Positions 1 through 8,137 of a stretch of DNA of 31,449 bases are shown here, piece by piece. The position numbers were made by a program, and so were the translations under genes. Numbering within the stretch: the stretch's first letter is position 1; each line of letters opens with the position of its first letter. The notes under the pieces were generated by a model. It worked only from the letters and a program-made list of their open reading frames with translations. It was not told the origin of the DNA and searched no databases. The stretch comes from Proteobacteria bacterium UBA5122. Its GTDB lineage: Bacteria > Pseudomonadota > Gammaproteobacteria > Tenderiales > Tenderiaceae. The stretch spans positions 19,233 to 50,681 of the forward strand of contig DHYU01000070.1 in the NCBI GenBank assembly GCA_002415485.1. Reading direction: 5' to 3'.

Positions 1-788
1 AACATGTGGCGCTGCTTAAACAGAAAACCGTTACACAGGTTCTATCTGATGTGATGGAGTCAACGTCTGAATCGACATCCACGGTGTTTTCATCTTTGGA
101 CTTGAGTCTGCAGTTGGATAAGACCGATTACAGACAACAACTCAAAGAGCAGCAGGCGCGTTTGAGCCTGTTGCAGCGGCGGGCGTTTGAAAAAGGTATT
201 ACCACCATCGCCGTGTTTGAAGGTGTGGATGCCGCCGGCAAGGGCGGTGCCATTCGCCGTGTGATTGCTGCGCTCGATCCGCACAATTATCAGGTGTTGC
301 CATTCTCGGCACCGACCGATGAAGAGCGTGCCCATCATTATCTGTGGCGTTTTTGGCGCAAACTGCCGCGGGCGGGCATGGTGTCGATCTTTGATCGTAG
401 TTGGTATGGCCGTGTCCTGGTCGAGCGCGTGGAAGGTTTTGCCAGTCGTGATGAATGGCAGCGCGCCTATGTTGAGATCAATGACTTTGAAACGCAGTTG
501 ATTGAACATGGGATCGTGCTCGCCAAGTTTTGGATGCACATTGATCAGGATGAACAGCTGCGCCGTTTTAATGAACGTGCGCAGACACCGCACAAACAGT
601 GGAAGCTGACCGATGAAGACTGGCGTAATCGTCAAAAGTGGAAAGACTACGAAGTCGCCGCCCATGACATGCTGCAATACACCAGTACCCAACAATCACC
701 GTGGAACCTGATAGAGGCCAATGATAAGCGTTATGCGCGGATCAAGGTGTTGCAGCGTATGTGCGAGTGTATAGGGCGGGTGTTGTAG
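1..788 (+). CDS. pap: Polyphosphate:AMP phosphotransferase (PPK2 family), 3' part
   Basis: This is a PPK2-family kinase that moves phosphate between polyphosphate and nucleotides; the class with two PPK2 domains makes ADP from AMP in the cytoplasm. Visible motifs are the Walker A loop GVDAAGKGG at about residues 73-81, counted from the GTG at position 6, then PTDEERAHHYLWRFW, the Walker B/lid motif FDRSWYGRVLVERVEGF and the C-terminal EANDKRYARIKVL. The frame stays open through the left edge of the window. The visible part matches only the C-terminal PPK2 domain of the roughly 500-residue two-domain enzymes, so I read it as a gene cut by the window edge rather than one starting at the GTG. 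It converges with the minus-strand GIDE gene, 8 bases away. The family is certain. The AMP rather than ADP specificity is inferred from similarity to the second domain of two-domain enzymes. Confidence 0.88.
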   Translation, partial: HVALLKQKTVTQVLSDVMESTSESTSTVFSSLDLSLQLDKTDYRQQLKEQQARLSLLQRRAFEKGITTIAVFEGVDAAGKGGAIRRVIAALDPHNYQVLPFSAPTDEERAHHYLWRFWRKLPRAGMVSIFDRSWYGRVLVERVEGFASRDEWQRAYVEINDFETQLIEHGIVLAKFWMHIDQDEQLRRFNERAQTPHKQWKLTDEDWRNRQKWKDYEVAAHDMLQYTSTQQSPWNLIEANDKRYARIKVLQRMCECIGRVL

Positions 789-796
789 TGCGGTTT

Positions 797-1759
797 CTAA
801 GGCGCTGCCTGTAACAACCACGCCGCGGCACTGCCGCAAATAAAAAATACGGCCAGTGATGCGTAGGCCTGAATGCGAAAGCGTTTGGTCAGTTGGTGTT
901 CTGGATAGACAGAGATGATGAACGGGCGTTTGTCTTCGGTGGCGCCGATGATATGAATGTCCGGTTGTTGTGCCCGTTCGCGATATTCCATTTGCGCCTC
1001 GGTCTGCGCGACCTTGCGCATGGCATCGAATTCTTCCTGGTCCAGTGATCCGTTACCATCTTTGTCGAAGTGGGCAATCTTTTGTGGATCTGTTTTCCAG
1101 GTGCGAATCAGGTCGCGGGTGATGTCCGTGACGGAGTAGTGCGCGGCCGGTGACATGCTTTGAAACAAACCGATGACGTAGAGCGGTTGTGTGGTGAGGA
1201 TGATCCACTCGGTATAACGATAGTCGGCGTTGTTCAAACCGAGTAGTCCTTTGCCACGAAAAGGAGTTTTGCTCAGTGGTGAACGATCGGCCTTGCCGGA
1301 CAATGGGGCACTTTGTGGCCATGAGGTATCGCCATACCAGGTGACCTTGTCGTCGCAGACGACTTCGGCATGATCCGGGTCGACGACGCAGGTGCCGGTG
1401 TCATCGATCAGATGAAATAGATGGTCGCTTTCTTCTGTGCGCACTACCTTCCATGATGTGCGTGTGCCTTGGCTCGTATGCTGTGTTTCTTTGCGTTCTA
1501 TGATGTAGCGATACCAAATACAGTTTTGATTGGTCAGCGGTGCGATGATGGGGTCGCCTGGCATCGGTACGCCGTGGCCTTCGAGCTCGATATAACCTTG
1601 GTGGGCCGAACGGATCTTGGCGGTGGGTGCATCTTCGATGATGCGCACGCGTTGCCAACTGCGGATGCCCCAGAAGAATGCGCCTGCACACAGCGCGCAG
1701 GCGATGACGACGATGATCCAGTATTCGTGAGTCTCGAGACCGAGTGGTAGTCCGTTCAT
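797..1759 (-). CDS. GIDE-domain membrane protein with an EF-hand
   Basis: The 320-residue protein resembles bacterial members of the GIDE family (pfam12483), named after a mitochondrial E3 ubiquitin ligase; bacterial members lack the RING finger and have no proven function. A membrane segment lies at about residues 13-31 and a second at about 298-317, placing the middle on one side of the membrane. GIDE-like sequence runs over about residues 40-220. A canonical EF-hand calcium loop follows, with D232, D234, N236, S238, D240 and E243 in the right spacing. The gene starts 3 bases after the stop of lemA, so the two are almost certainly co-transcribed, an arrangement seen in other bacteria. A role in envelope stress or membrane remodelling is inference. 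The EF-hand is unusual and suggests calcium sensing. Confidence 0.8.
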   Translation of the reverse strand: MNGLPLGLETHEYWIIVVIACALCAGAFFWGIRSWQRVRIIEDAPTAKIRSAHQGYIELEGHGVPMPGDPIIAPLTNQNCIWYRYIIERKETQHTSQGTRTSWKVVRTEESDHLFHLIDDTGTCVVDPDHAEVVCDDKVTWYGDTSWPQSAPLSGKADRSPLSKTPFRGKGLLGLNNADYRYTEWIILTTQPLYVIGLFQSMSPAAHYSVTDITRDLIRTWKTDPQKIAHFDKDGNGSLDQEEFDAMRKVAQTEAQMEYRERAQQPDIHIIGATEDKRPFIISVYPEHQLTKRFRIQAYASLAVFFICGSAAAWLLQAAP

Positions 1760-1762
1760 CGT

Positions 1763-2335
1763 TTAGTTAAAGAGTGCCTTGACGTCGACGTCTCTCTTTT
1801 CTTCTTCGCTGAATTCGAGCAGGTCGCGTGGGCCGAACTTGAACAGGCGGGCGACGATCACATCCGGGAACTGTTCGATCCGAATATTATTGTTGTTGAC
1901 GCTTTCGTTGTAGTACTCACGGCGGTCGGCGATCTGATTCTCGAGGCCGGTGATGCGGGTTTGCAGATGTTGGAAACTCTCACTGGCCTTGAGTTCGGGG
2001 TAGTCCTCGGCGACGGCAAATAGATTGCCGAGGCCCATGCGCAACATGCTCTCGGCGGGGCCGAGGGCAGCGATATCACCGGCGGCGCGGGCGTTGGCGA
2101 CCTGTGAGCGCGCTTCCATTACTTTAACCAAGGTGTCTTTCTCAAAGCCCATGTATTGTTTGCAGGTTTCGACCAGCTTGGGCAGTTCGTCGTGGCGCTG
2201 CTTTAACAGCACATCGATGTTGGACCAGGCCTGCGATACGTTATGCTTGAGGCTGACCAGGTTGTTGTAGATCATGATGCCGTAGATCAAGACGACGGCG
2301 ATGATGCCCAGGAAGATAAAGGTGCCTATGTCCAT
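1763..2335 (-). CDS. lemA: LemA family protein
   Basis: The 190-residue LemA-family protein has one N-terminal membrane helix (about residues 4-24) followed by a long helical domain. Family signatures include YNNLVSLKHNVSQAWSNIDVLLKQRHDELPKLVE (shown here only as landmarks: YNNLVSLK, then AWSNIDVLLKQR), AEDYPELKAS, QIADRREYYNESVNNNN and FPDVIVARLF. The frame is open further upstream, but the ATG at 2335 puts the membrane helix at the very N terminus as in the family, and GGAG lies just upstream. LemA proteins are widespread and often sit beside membrane or protease genes; their biochemical role is not established. Here the partner is the GIDE/EF-hand gene 3 bases downstream. The gene is divergent from gor across an 86-base gap. 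Confidence 0.92.
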   Translation of the reverse strand: MDIGTFIFLGIIAVVLIYGIMIYNNLVSLKHNVSQAWSNIDVLLKQRHDELPKLVETCKQYMGFEKDTLVKVMEARSQVANARAAGDIAALGPAESMLRMGLGNLFAVAEDYPELKASESFQHLQTRITGLENQIADRREYYNESVNNNNIRIEQFPDVIVARLFKFGPRDLLEFSEEEKRDVDVKALFN

Positions 2336-2421
2336 AAATGTCTCCACTCCGTGGCGGGATGTAGGGTCTAGTTTGGCATATCGACCAGCGCGACCTAATT
2401 TAAAGCGAAGGATATCGACGA

Positions 2422-3774
2422 TTGAAACAGACGCATTTTGATTTGATTGCCATCGGCGCGGGCAGCGGCGGTTTGGCAGTGGCACGGCGGGCGGCGCAGT
2501 ATGGCGCCCGGTGCGCGGTGATTGAGGGCGCGCCGCTGGGCGGGACCTGTGTCAATGTCGGTTGTGTGCCGAAGAAGGTGATGTGGTATGCGGCCGATCT
2601 CGCGCATGCGCTGCACGATGCGCCGGAATATGGTTTTGATGTGAGTGGGGGTGCGCTCGATTGGGCGCAGTTGGTTGAAAAACGAAACGCTTACATAAAA
2701 CGCTTGAATGGTATCTACGCCAATAATCTGCAGCGTGATGGTGTGACCCTGATCGAGGGTTACGCCAAGTTCATCGATGCCAGGACGCTGGAGGTCGATG
2801 GTCAGCGTTTCACGGCGGATCATATCGTCATCGCCAGTGGTGGTCGGCCCTTGGTGCCAAAGCTGCCGGGGGCTGAGTTGGGCATCACGTCGGATGGCTT
2901 CTTTGCGTTGAAACAGCAGCCACGCAAGGTGGCGGTGATCGGTGGCGGTTATATCGGTGTTGAGCTGGCGGGTGTGCTGCGTGGGCTCGGTTCTGAGGTG
3001 GACCTGCTGCTGCGCAGCGAACATGTGCTCGGTGCGTTTGATCCTCTGATCCGCGATACGGTGCAGCAGCAATTGATCGATGCCGGTGTGCGCATTCATG
3101 CCCAGGCCCGTATCGATGCGTTGACGCTGTGGCGCGACAATCAGATCTCGGTGGTGTGTGGTGATGGCCCTGAGTTGACCGGTTACGATGCCGTCATTTG
3201 GGCCATCGGCCGCGCACCGAACAGTGATCGGCTCAATCTGGAGGCGGCGGGTGTGATCGTCAATGATCGCGGTTTTATCCCGACCGATGCGTATGAAAAC
3301 ACCAATGTGCCGGGCATCTATGCCATCGGTGATGTCAACGGCAAGGCGGCGCTGACGCCGGTGGCGATTGCAGCCGGGCGACGGCTGGCGGCGCGTTTGT
3401 TTCGCGGTGAGACTGACAGCAGGCTCGAGTATCACAACATCCCGACCGTGGTCTTTAGTCATCCGCCAGCGGGCACGGTCGGTTTGACCGAACCGCAGGC
3501 GCGTGAAAAACACGGTGCGGCGGTCAAGGTCTACCAAACCACCTTCACCCCCATGTACCATGCGCTGACGGAACACAAGATCAAGACGGCGATGAAGTTG
3601 GTCTGTGTCGGCGATGATGAGCGTGTGGTCGGTTGCCACATGGTCGGTCATGGCGTCGATGAGATGTTGCAGGGCTTTGCGGTGGCGATCCGTATGGGCG
3701 CGACCAAGGCCGATTTCGACAATACCGTCGCCATCCACCCGACCAGTTCGGAAGAACTGGTGACGATGCGTTAA
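2422..3774 (+). CDS. gor: Glutathione-disulfide reductase
   Basis: This 450-residue flavoprotein reduces glutathione disulfide with NAD(P)H in the cytoplasm. It shows the FAD-binding GAGSGG (residues 12-17), the redox disulfide GGTCVNVGCVPKK (C43 and C48), the NAD(P) fold GGGYIG (174-179), the FAD-contacting AIGDVNG and the C-terminal catalytic HPTSSEE with H439 and E444. Arg198 aligns with one of the two NADPH-phosphate arginines of the E. coli enzyme, but the second position appears to be glycine, so strict NADPH preference is uncertain. The start is a TTG preceded by GAAGGA; translation from there gives the usual short N terminus before the FAD fold. A gamma-carbonic anhydrase gene follows after 23 bases and is probably co-transcribed. 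Confidence 0.93.
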   Translation: MKQTHFDLIAIGAGSGGLAVARRAAQYGARCAVIEGAPLGGTCVNVGCVPKKVMWYAADLAHALHDAPEYGFDVSGGALDWAQLVEKRNAYIKRLNGIYANNLQRDGVTLIEGYAKFIDARTLEVDGQRFTADHIVIASGGRPLVPKLPGAELGITSDGFFALKQQPRKVAVIGGGYIGVELAGVLRGLGSEVDLLLRSEHVLGAFDPLIRDTVQQQLIDAGVRIHAQARIDALTLWRDNQISVVCGDGPELTGYDAVIWAIGRAPNSDRLNLEAAGVIVNDRGFIPTDAYENTNVPGIYAIGDVNGKAALTPVAIAAGRRLAARLFRGETDSRLEYHNIPTVVFSHPPAGTVGLTEPQAREKHGAAVKVYQTTFTPMYHALTEHKIKTAMKLVCVGDDERVVGCHMVGHGVDEMLQGFAVAIRMGATKADFDNTVAIHPTSSEELVTMR

Positions 3775-3797
3775 GCGAAAAGGATCAGGGATCAAAG

Positions 3798-4343
3798 ATG
3801 AGTATCAGGAAATACCAGGGAGTGGCGCCGCAGATCGCCAGCACGGCCTTTGTCGACCCCGATGCGGTGGTGATTGGTGATGTGACCATCGGTGAGGATA
3901 GCTCGCTGTGGCCGACGGTGGTCGCGCGTGGCGACGTGCAGCGCATCGTCATCGGTCGTCGCACCAATATCCAGGATGGTTCGGTGCTGCATGTGACTGC
4001 GGACAATGAATTCAATCCCGGCGGCCATCCGCTGATCATTGGCGATGGCGTGACGGTCGGCCACAAGGCGATCCTGCATGCCTGCACCATTGGCGACTAT
4101 GCGCTGATCGGCATGGGCGCGACGGTGCTCGATGGTGCGGTGATCGGCGCCAAGGCGATGATCGGCGCGGGCAGTGTGGTCTCGCCCGGCAAGCAGCTCG
4201 AAGGCGGGTATCTCTACCTGGGCATCCCGGCCAAGCAGGCGCGGCCGCTGACCGAAAAGGAGCTGGCCTATCTGGAGTTTTCAGCCGGGCATTACGTCAG
4301 TTTGAAGAACAAACACATGGCCGATCTGGCGGCGGGGCAATAA
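3798..4343 (+). CDS. yrdA: Gamma-carbonic anhydrase family protein (YrdA-like)
   Basis: The 181-residue protein has a left-handed beta-helix built from hexapeptide repeats (for example IGDVTIGEDSSLWP and IGAKAMIGAGSVV) and belongs to the gamma-carbonic anhydrase/YrdA group. The three metal-binding histidines of the family are present as H65, H89 and H94, and the C-terminal helix following YLGIPAKQARPL is complete. Members form trimers with zinc or iron between subunits; many YrdA-type proteins have not been shown to hydrate CO2, so activity is not assured. It lies between gor and a secreted SUMF1-fold gene, with the next start only 3 bases after its stop. That suggests one operon of gor, this gene and the SUMF1-fold gene. 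Confidence 0.92.
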   Translation: MSIRKYQGVAPQIASTAFVDPDAVVIGDVTIGEDSSLWPTVVARGDVQRIVIGRRTNIQDGSVLHVTADNEFNPGGHPLIIGDGVTVGHKAILHACTIGDYALIGMGATVLDGAVIGAKAMIGAGSVVSPGKQLEGGYLYLGIPAKQARPLTEKELAYLEFSAGHYVSLKNKHMADLAAGQ

Positions 4344-4346
4344 GTG

Positions 4347-5285
4347 ATGATGGTGAAACAGACTGCAGTGCTGGCGGCGATGCTGATGCTGACGGCAGCG
4401 GCTCAGGCAGACAAGGCCGCCCCCGAGGGCATGGTGCTGATCCCGGCGGGTGTGTTTGTGATGGGCAGTGATAAGGTCGATCGCGACAACATGGCGGTCG
4501 AGTATGGCTCGACCAAACCCTGGTACGAGGATGAGCGCCCCAAACGCAATGTGCGCCTGCCCGCGTTTTACATCGACAAATTTGAGGTGACCAACGCCCA
4601 GTTTCGTGACTTCGTGATCGATAAGAACTACTGGGTGCCGCAGGCCTGGAGCAAGAACGGTTATCTGTTGGATCGTAATCTGCTCTCCTATGGCAATGTC
4701 GAGCGGTTGCGTGGGCTGGCGACCGAGGTCTACCAGCTCGACATGGACACCACGCAGATGACCAAGGAGCAGTTGATCGACGCCATCGATGCCAAGCGTA
4801 CAGCATTCGATAAGCTGCCGGTGGCGGGCGTGACCTGGGAGTTTGCGCGTGACTATTGCGCGTGGGCGGGCAAACGCCTGCCGACCGAGGCCGAGTGGGA
4901 AAAGGCGGCGCGCGGTACGGATGAGCGCGAGTATCCGTGGGGTTTTGAGTGGGACAGCTCGCGGCTGAATATCTCTGAGGGCAGCACCTGGGATCACGGC
5001 GTGTCGCCGGTCGGTTCCTACCCCGATGGCGTATCGCCGTATGGTGTGCACGACATGGCGGGCAATGTCATGGAGTGGGTCGAGGACTGGTATCAGCCCT
5101 ATCCCGGCTCCAAGGCCGAACACGCAGATTTTGGTGAGAAGAACAGGGTCGTGCGCGGCGGCGGCTGGGGTGGGCTCGGGCATTACGTGATCAGTCATTT
5201 TTACCGTACCGCCTATCGTTTTTATCTCGACCCGAAGATGACCTATGTCGATCTCGGGTTTCGTTGTGCCCAGTCGCTCAAATAA
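4347..5285 (+). CDS. Secreted SUMF1/FGE-sulfatase-fold protein, probably non-catalytic
   Basis: An N-terminal signal peptide ends near AAAQA, followed by a full formylglycine-generating-enzyme fold domain (pfam03781). Landmarks are MVLIPAGVFVMGSD, the calcium-associated region FEVTNAQFRDFV, PVAGVTWEFARDYCAWAGKRLP, TEAEWEKAARG, HDMAGNVMEWVEDWY, VVRGGGWGG and the terminal LGFRCA. Only two cysteines are present in the mature protein (in YCAWAG and FRCA). The pair that binds copper in true formylglycine-generating enzymes, just after the GG(S/G) motif, is absent, so sulfatase activation is unlikely. An inserted segment of about 50 residues, NLLSYGNV to KLPVAG, is longer than usual. Start choice is open between ATGs at 4347 and 4350, with GGCGGGG upstream. 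Function is unknown; a periplasmic binding or structural role is inference. Confidence 0.83.
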   Translation: MMVKQTAVLAAMLMLTAAAQADKAAPEGMVLIPAGVFVMGSDKVDRDNMAVEYGSTKPWYEDERPKRNVRLPAFYIDKFEVTNAQFRDFVIDKNYWVPQAWSKNGYLLDRNLLSYGNVERLRGLATEVYQLDMDTTQMTKEQLIDAIDAKRTAFDKLPVAGVTWEFARDYCAWAGKRLPTEAEWEKAARGTDEREYPWGFEWDSSRLNISEGSTWDHGVSPVGSYPDGVSPYGVHDMAGNVMEWVEDWYQPYPGSKAEHADFGEKNRVVRGGGWGGLGHYVISHFYRTAYRFYLDPKMTYVDLGFRCAQSLK

Positions 5286-5359
5286 CGGGTGATCCGCAGG
5301 TGGAGTGAGGCCGCCATTGTTGGCACAATAGGGCGCTATATTTTTAGAGGAAGGTATAC

Positions 5360-6532
5360 ATGAAGGGCATGGAACAACGCTTGGCCGCCTTGCGGGCGGC
5401 GATACCTGAGGTGGAACCGCAGGAGGCGAAGTCGCTGGTGGACGCGGGTGCGTTGCTGGTCGATGTGCGTGAGGCCGATGAGATCGCCAATGGCAGCCCG
5501 TATGGTTCGCTGCGCATCGGCCGTGGTTTCCTGGAGCTGCGCATTGAGGATGCGGTGCAGGACAAGTCCCGCACGTTGGTGACCATGTGTGCCGGCGGTG
5601 TGCGTTCGTTGTTTGCGGCCGATGCACTGCGCAATCTGGGGTATAGCGATGTACGTTCCATCGCCGGTGGTTTTAACCGCTGGAAGAATCAGGGGCTGAC
5701 GTTCGAGATCCCGCGGGTGCTCAGTGCCGAGGCCAAGGAGCGTTATTCGCGCCATCTGTTGTTGCCTGAGGTCGGCGAGGCCGGTCAGCTCAAACTGCTC
5801 GGCAGCAAGGTGCTGTTGATTGGTGCCGGTGGTCTGGGGTCGCCAACGGCCTTCTACCTGGCGGCGGCCGGGGTAGGCACCTTGGGTCTGGTGGATCACG
5901 ATGTGGTCGATCGCAGCAATCTGCAGCGGCAGATCATCCATACCGAGGCGCGGGTCGGCATGCCAAAGGTGGCCTCGGCCAGTGAATCGATCGAGGCGCT
6001 GAACCCGGATGTCAAAGTGAACACCTACCAAACGCGGCTCGATGCGTCGAATGTCGAAGAGATCTTTGCCGATTACGACGTGATCGTTGATGGCACCGAT
6101 AATCTGCCGACGCGTTATCTGGTCAACGATGCCTGCGTCAAATTGGGCAAGCCGCTGGTGCACGCGGCAGTCTATCGCTTTGAAGGTCAGGTCACCGTGT
6201 TCTGGCCATCACACCCGGATAACCCCAGCGGCTGTTATCGCTGCATGTTCCCCAAACGGCCTGATCCGAGCGATGCACCTTCCTGTTCCGAGATCGGCGT
6301 GATGGGCGCGGTCGTCGGCGTGGTGGGGCTGTTGCAGTCGGTCGAAGTGCTGAAGGTGCTGCTCGGCATGGGGCAGCCGCTGGTCGGGCGGATGTTGTAT
6401 TACGACGCGCTGCGGTCTACGTTTTCAGAATTCAAGGTCAATCGCCGCAAGGATTGCCGGCTGTGTGGCGAAGGGGCTGAGTTCCCCGGTTATGATGAAT
6501 TTGAGCAGGTGTGTGCAGCGCCCAGCAAATAG
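5360..6532 (+). CDS. moeB: Rhodanese-MoeB/ThiF fusion, sulfur-carrier adenylyltransferase
   Basis: The 390-residue protein joins an N-terminal rhodanese domain (about residues 15-115, active-site loop CAGGVRS with C77) to an E1-like adenylyltransferase domain (about 125-380). The latter has GAGGLGS (155-161), the R-Q-I-I-H motif after SNLQRQ, DGTDN, and two zinc-binding pairs, C292/C295 and C366/C369. A further cysteine, C309, lies in the SCSEIG crossover segment. Such enzymes adenylate the C terminus of a ubiquitin-like sulfur carrier (MoaD or ThiS) and the rhodanese supplies sulfur. In the well-known MoeZ/MOCS3 proteins the rhodanese is C-terminal, so this order is reversed. AGAGGAAGG precedes the ATG. 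An intrinsic terminator follows 20 bases after the stop. Whether it serves molybdopterin, thiamine or another sulfur pathway cannot be told from the sequence. Confidence 0.9.
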   Translation: MKGMEQRLAALRAAIPEVEPQEAKSLVDAGALLVDVREADEIANGSPYGSLRIGRGFLELRIEDAVQDKSRTLVTMCAGGVRSLFAADALRNLGYSDVRSIAGGFNRWKNQGLTFEIPRVLSAEAKERYSRHLLLPEVGEAGQLKLLGSKVLLIGAGGLGSPTAFYLAAAGVGTLGLVDHDVVDRSNLQRQIIHTEARVGMPKVASASESIEALNPDVKVNTYQTRLDASNVEEIFADYDVIVDGTDNLPTRYLVNDACVKLGKPLVHAAVYRFEGQVTVFWPSHPDNPSGCYRCMFPKRPDPSDAPSCSEIGVMGAVVGVVGLLQSVEVLKVLLGMGQPLVGRMLYYDALRSTFSEFKVNRRKDCRLCGEGAEFPGYDEFEQVCAAPSK

Positions 6533-6552
6533 GGTTTTTAGGTGTTGTCAGG

Positions 6553-6587
6553 ACCGCCACGGCCTTTGGCTCTGGCGGTTTTTTTAT
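6553..6587 (+). terminator. Intrinsic terminator after the rhodanese-MoeB gene
   Basis: The outer stem ACCGCCA (6553-6559) pairs with TGGCGGT (6573-6579), and an inner GCC-TTT-GGC stem-loop lies at 6562-6570. The outer stem runs straight into a tract of seven to eight T. It is a strong Rho-independent terminator. Confidence 0.9.
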
Positions 6588-6760
6588 GCCTATTACAGCA
6601 CTTAAATTGTGTATTAATGAGAGTTAATAATTCTTTTAAATAAACGAGTTGCAGCACAAATATCATGTGATACAGTTGATGTATGGTTTAGCTTGAATCT
6701 TGTAGGCGCGGGCGGTCCATATCGATGAAAGACGTGTAACCACTTTGGAAGGGATAATCT
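6588..6760 (+). promoter_or_regulatory. AT-rich intergenic region, probable promoter of the YbaK-HDOD gene
   Basis: This stretch between a terminator and the next start is clearly richer in A and T than its surroundings, so it should hold the promoter of the downstream gene. I do not see a convincing -35/-10 pair. A weak candidate is TTGCAG, a 16-base spacer and TACAGT near 6649-6676. AAGGGA a few bases before the ATG serves as ribosome binding site. Confidence 0.4.
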
Positions 6761-8131
6761 ATGTCGATCTCAAAAACGGTTAAGCAGTATCTGGACCGCA
6801 AGCGTATTGCCTACAGCGTGTTGGAATTGGAGCGCAGTGATTCACTCTTGGACGCGGCGCGTCATGCCGGTATTAATGCCCGCCATTTGTATTACCCCGT
6901 GGTATTGCGTGACCCCTTTGGTTTGATGATGGCTGTGTTACCGGCTTCGCATCGGCTCGATCTGGAGATGGTATCGCGGGCCTTGTCGCGCAAGGTGGAT
7001 CTCGCGCTGCAGACCCAGTTGACGACCGTGTTTGCCGATTGTTCGCCGGGGCATATCCCGCCCTTGGGTGAAGCCTACGGCCTGCGCACGGTCATCGATT
7101 CGAGCCTGTCGACACCGGAAGAGGTCTATATCGTTGCCGGTGACCAGGGGCGGCTGATCAAGTTGTCGCGCAAGGACTTTATGTTGCTGCAGAGCAATGC
7201 CTGGCTGTGCAGTGACTTTGCAGTGCCGATTGTCAATGAGGACACTACGGGGCAGCCGCAGGAGGCAAATCGTAATTTTTATATCCGTCAGCGGGTTGAG
7301 CAGGCCACGGGTTTGCCGCCGATGCCGGATATGGCGCGTAGGCTGCTTACGCTGCAGGCAGATCCGGCGGCGGATGTGGCAGACCTGGTCAAGGTGGTGG
7401 AGCAGGACCCCAGTCTGGCGGCGCAGACCTTGCGCTTCGCGAACTCGGCTTATTTTGGTTACCAGGGGCGTGTCTCTGATTTGAAGGTCGCCGTGGCCCG
7501 CGTCTTGGGGTACGACATGGCGATCAATATGATGATCGGCGTCGCCTTGGCGCGACCCTTTCGTATTCCTCGCAGCGGGCCATTGGGCCTGGAGGCGTGT
7601 TGGCGTCAGGCGGTGTATACCGCAGTGCTGATGCAGGGCCTGGTGCGGATCATGCCAAAGGAGCTGCGTCCCCGTCGTGGCATGACCTATGTCGCGGGGC
7701 TGCTGCATAACTTTGGCTATTTGGTGTTGGGACACCTGTTTCGCCGTGAATATCAGGGTTTGGTAGAGGCGGTGAATGCATCGCCGGAGACCCCTGTTCG
7801 TGATCTGGAGCGCGCAGTGTTGGGCATGGACCACGGCGAGCTGGGGGCCTTATTGTTAAAGGCCTGGAGTCTTCCGGAAGAGGTGGTGACGGCCTGCGGT
7901 GAGTATCTGAATGCCGAATACTCGGGTTCACATGAGATCTATCCACGCCTGGTGCGCGTGGCTGGGCACCTGCTCAAGGCCTATGACATCGGCAATGCAG
8001 AGACTGCGGAGCTGCTGGAGGAGGATTTGAGGGTCCTTGGTTTGGTGGAGGTCGATTTGGTGACGATCGCCGAAGACGTGCTCAGCGATGCCGAAGGTCT
8101 CGATGAGCTGGCCAGGCGCCTAGCCGCCTAG
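6761..8131 (+). CDS. YbaK/aminoacyl-tRNA deacylase domain fused to HDOD domain
   Basis: The 456-residue protein has two parts. Residues 1 to about 155 match the YbaK/ProX aminoacyl-tRNA deacylase fold (KTVKQYLDRKRIAYSVLEL, then KLSRKDF near the end). Residues of about 180-400 form an HDOD domain with LPPMPDMARRLLTL, VVEQDPSLAAQTLRFANSAYFG, LLHNFGYLVLGHLF and MDHGELGALLLKAWSLPEEV. HDOD domains resemble HD phosphodiesterases but usually lack the metal site; here the HD pair reads HN, so hydrolysis is not expected. HDOD proteins act as scaffolds in signalling and motility. This fused architecture occurs in other gammaproteobacteria, without a settled function. The gene stands alone between a terminator and a convergent hydrolase gene 6 bases away. 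Confidence 0.87.
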   Translation: MSISKTVKQYLDRKRIAYSVLELERSDSLLDAARHAGINARHLYYPVVLRDPFGLMMAVLPASHRLDLEMVSRALSRKVDLALQTQLTTVFADCSPGHIPPLGEAYGLRTVIDSSLSTPEEVYIVAGDQGRLIKLSRKDFMLLQSNAWLCSDFAVPIVNEDTTGQPQEANRNFYIRQRVEQATGLPPMPDMARRLLTLQADPAADVADLVKVVEQDPSLAAQTLRFANSAYFGYQGRVSDLKVAVARVLGYDMAINMMIGVALARPFRIPRSGPLGLEACWRQAVYTAVLMQGLVRIMPKELRPRRGMTYVAGLLHNFGYLVLGHLFRREYQGLVEAVNASPETPVRDLERAVLGMDHGELGALLLKAWSLPEEVVTACGEYLNAEYSGSHEIYPRLVRVAGHLLKAYDIGNAETAELLEEDLRVLGLVEVDLVTIAEDVLSDAEGLDELARRLAA

Positions 8132-8137
8132 GGCCTG

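Noticed and set aside
4347..5285. Formylglycine-generating enzyme activating a sulfatase
   Set aside because: The active-site cysteine pair is absent and no sulfatase gene is present in the window.
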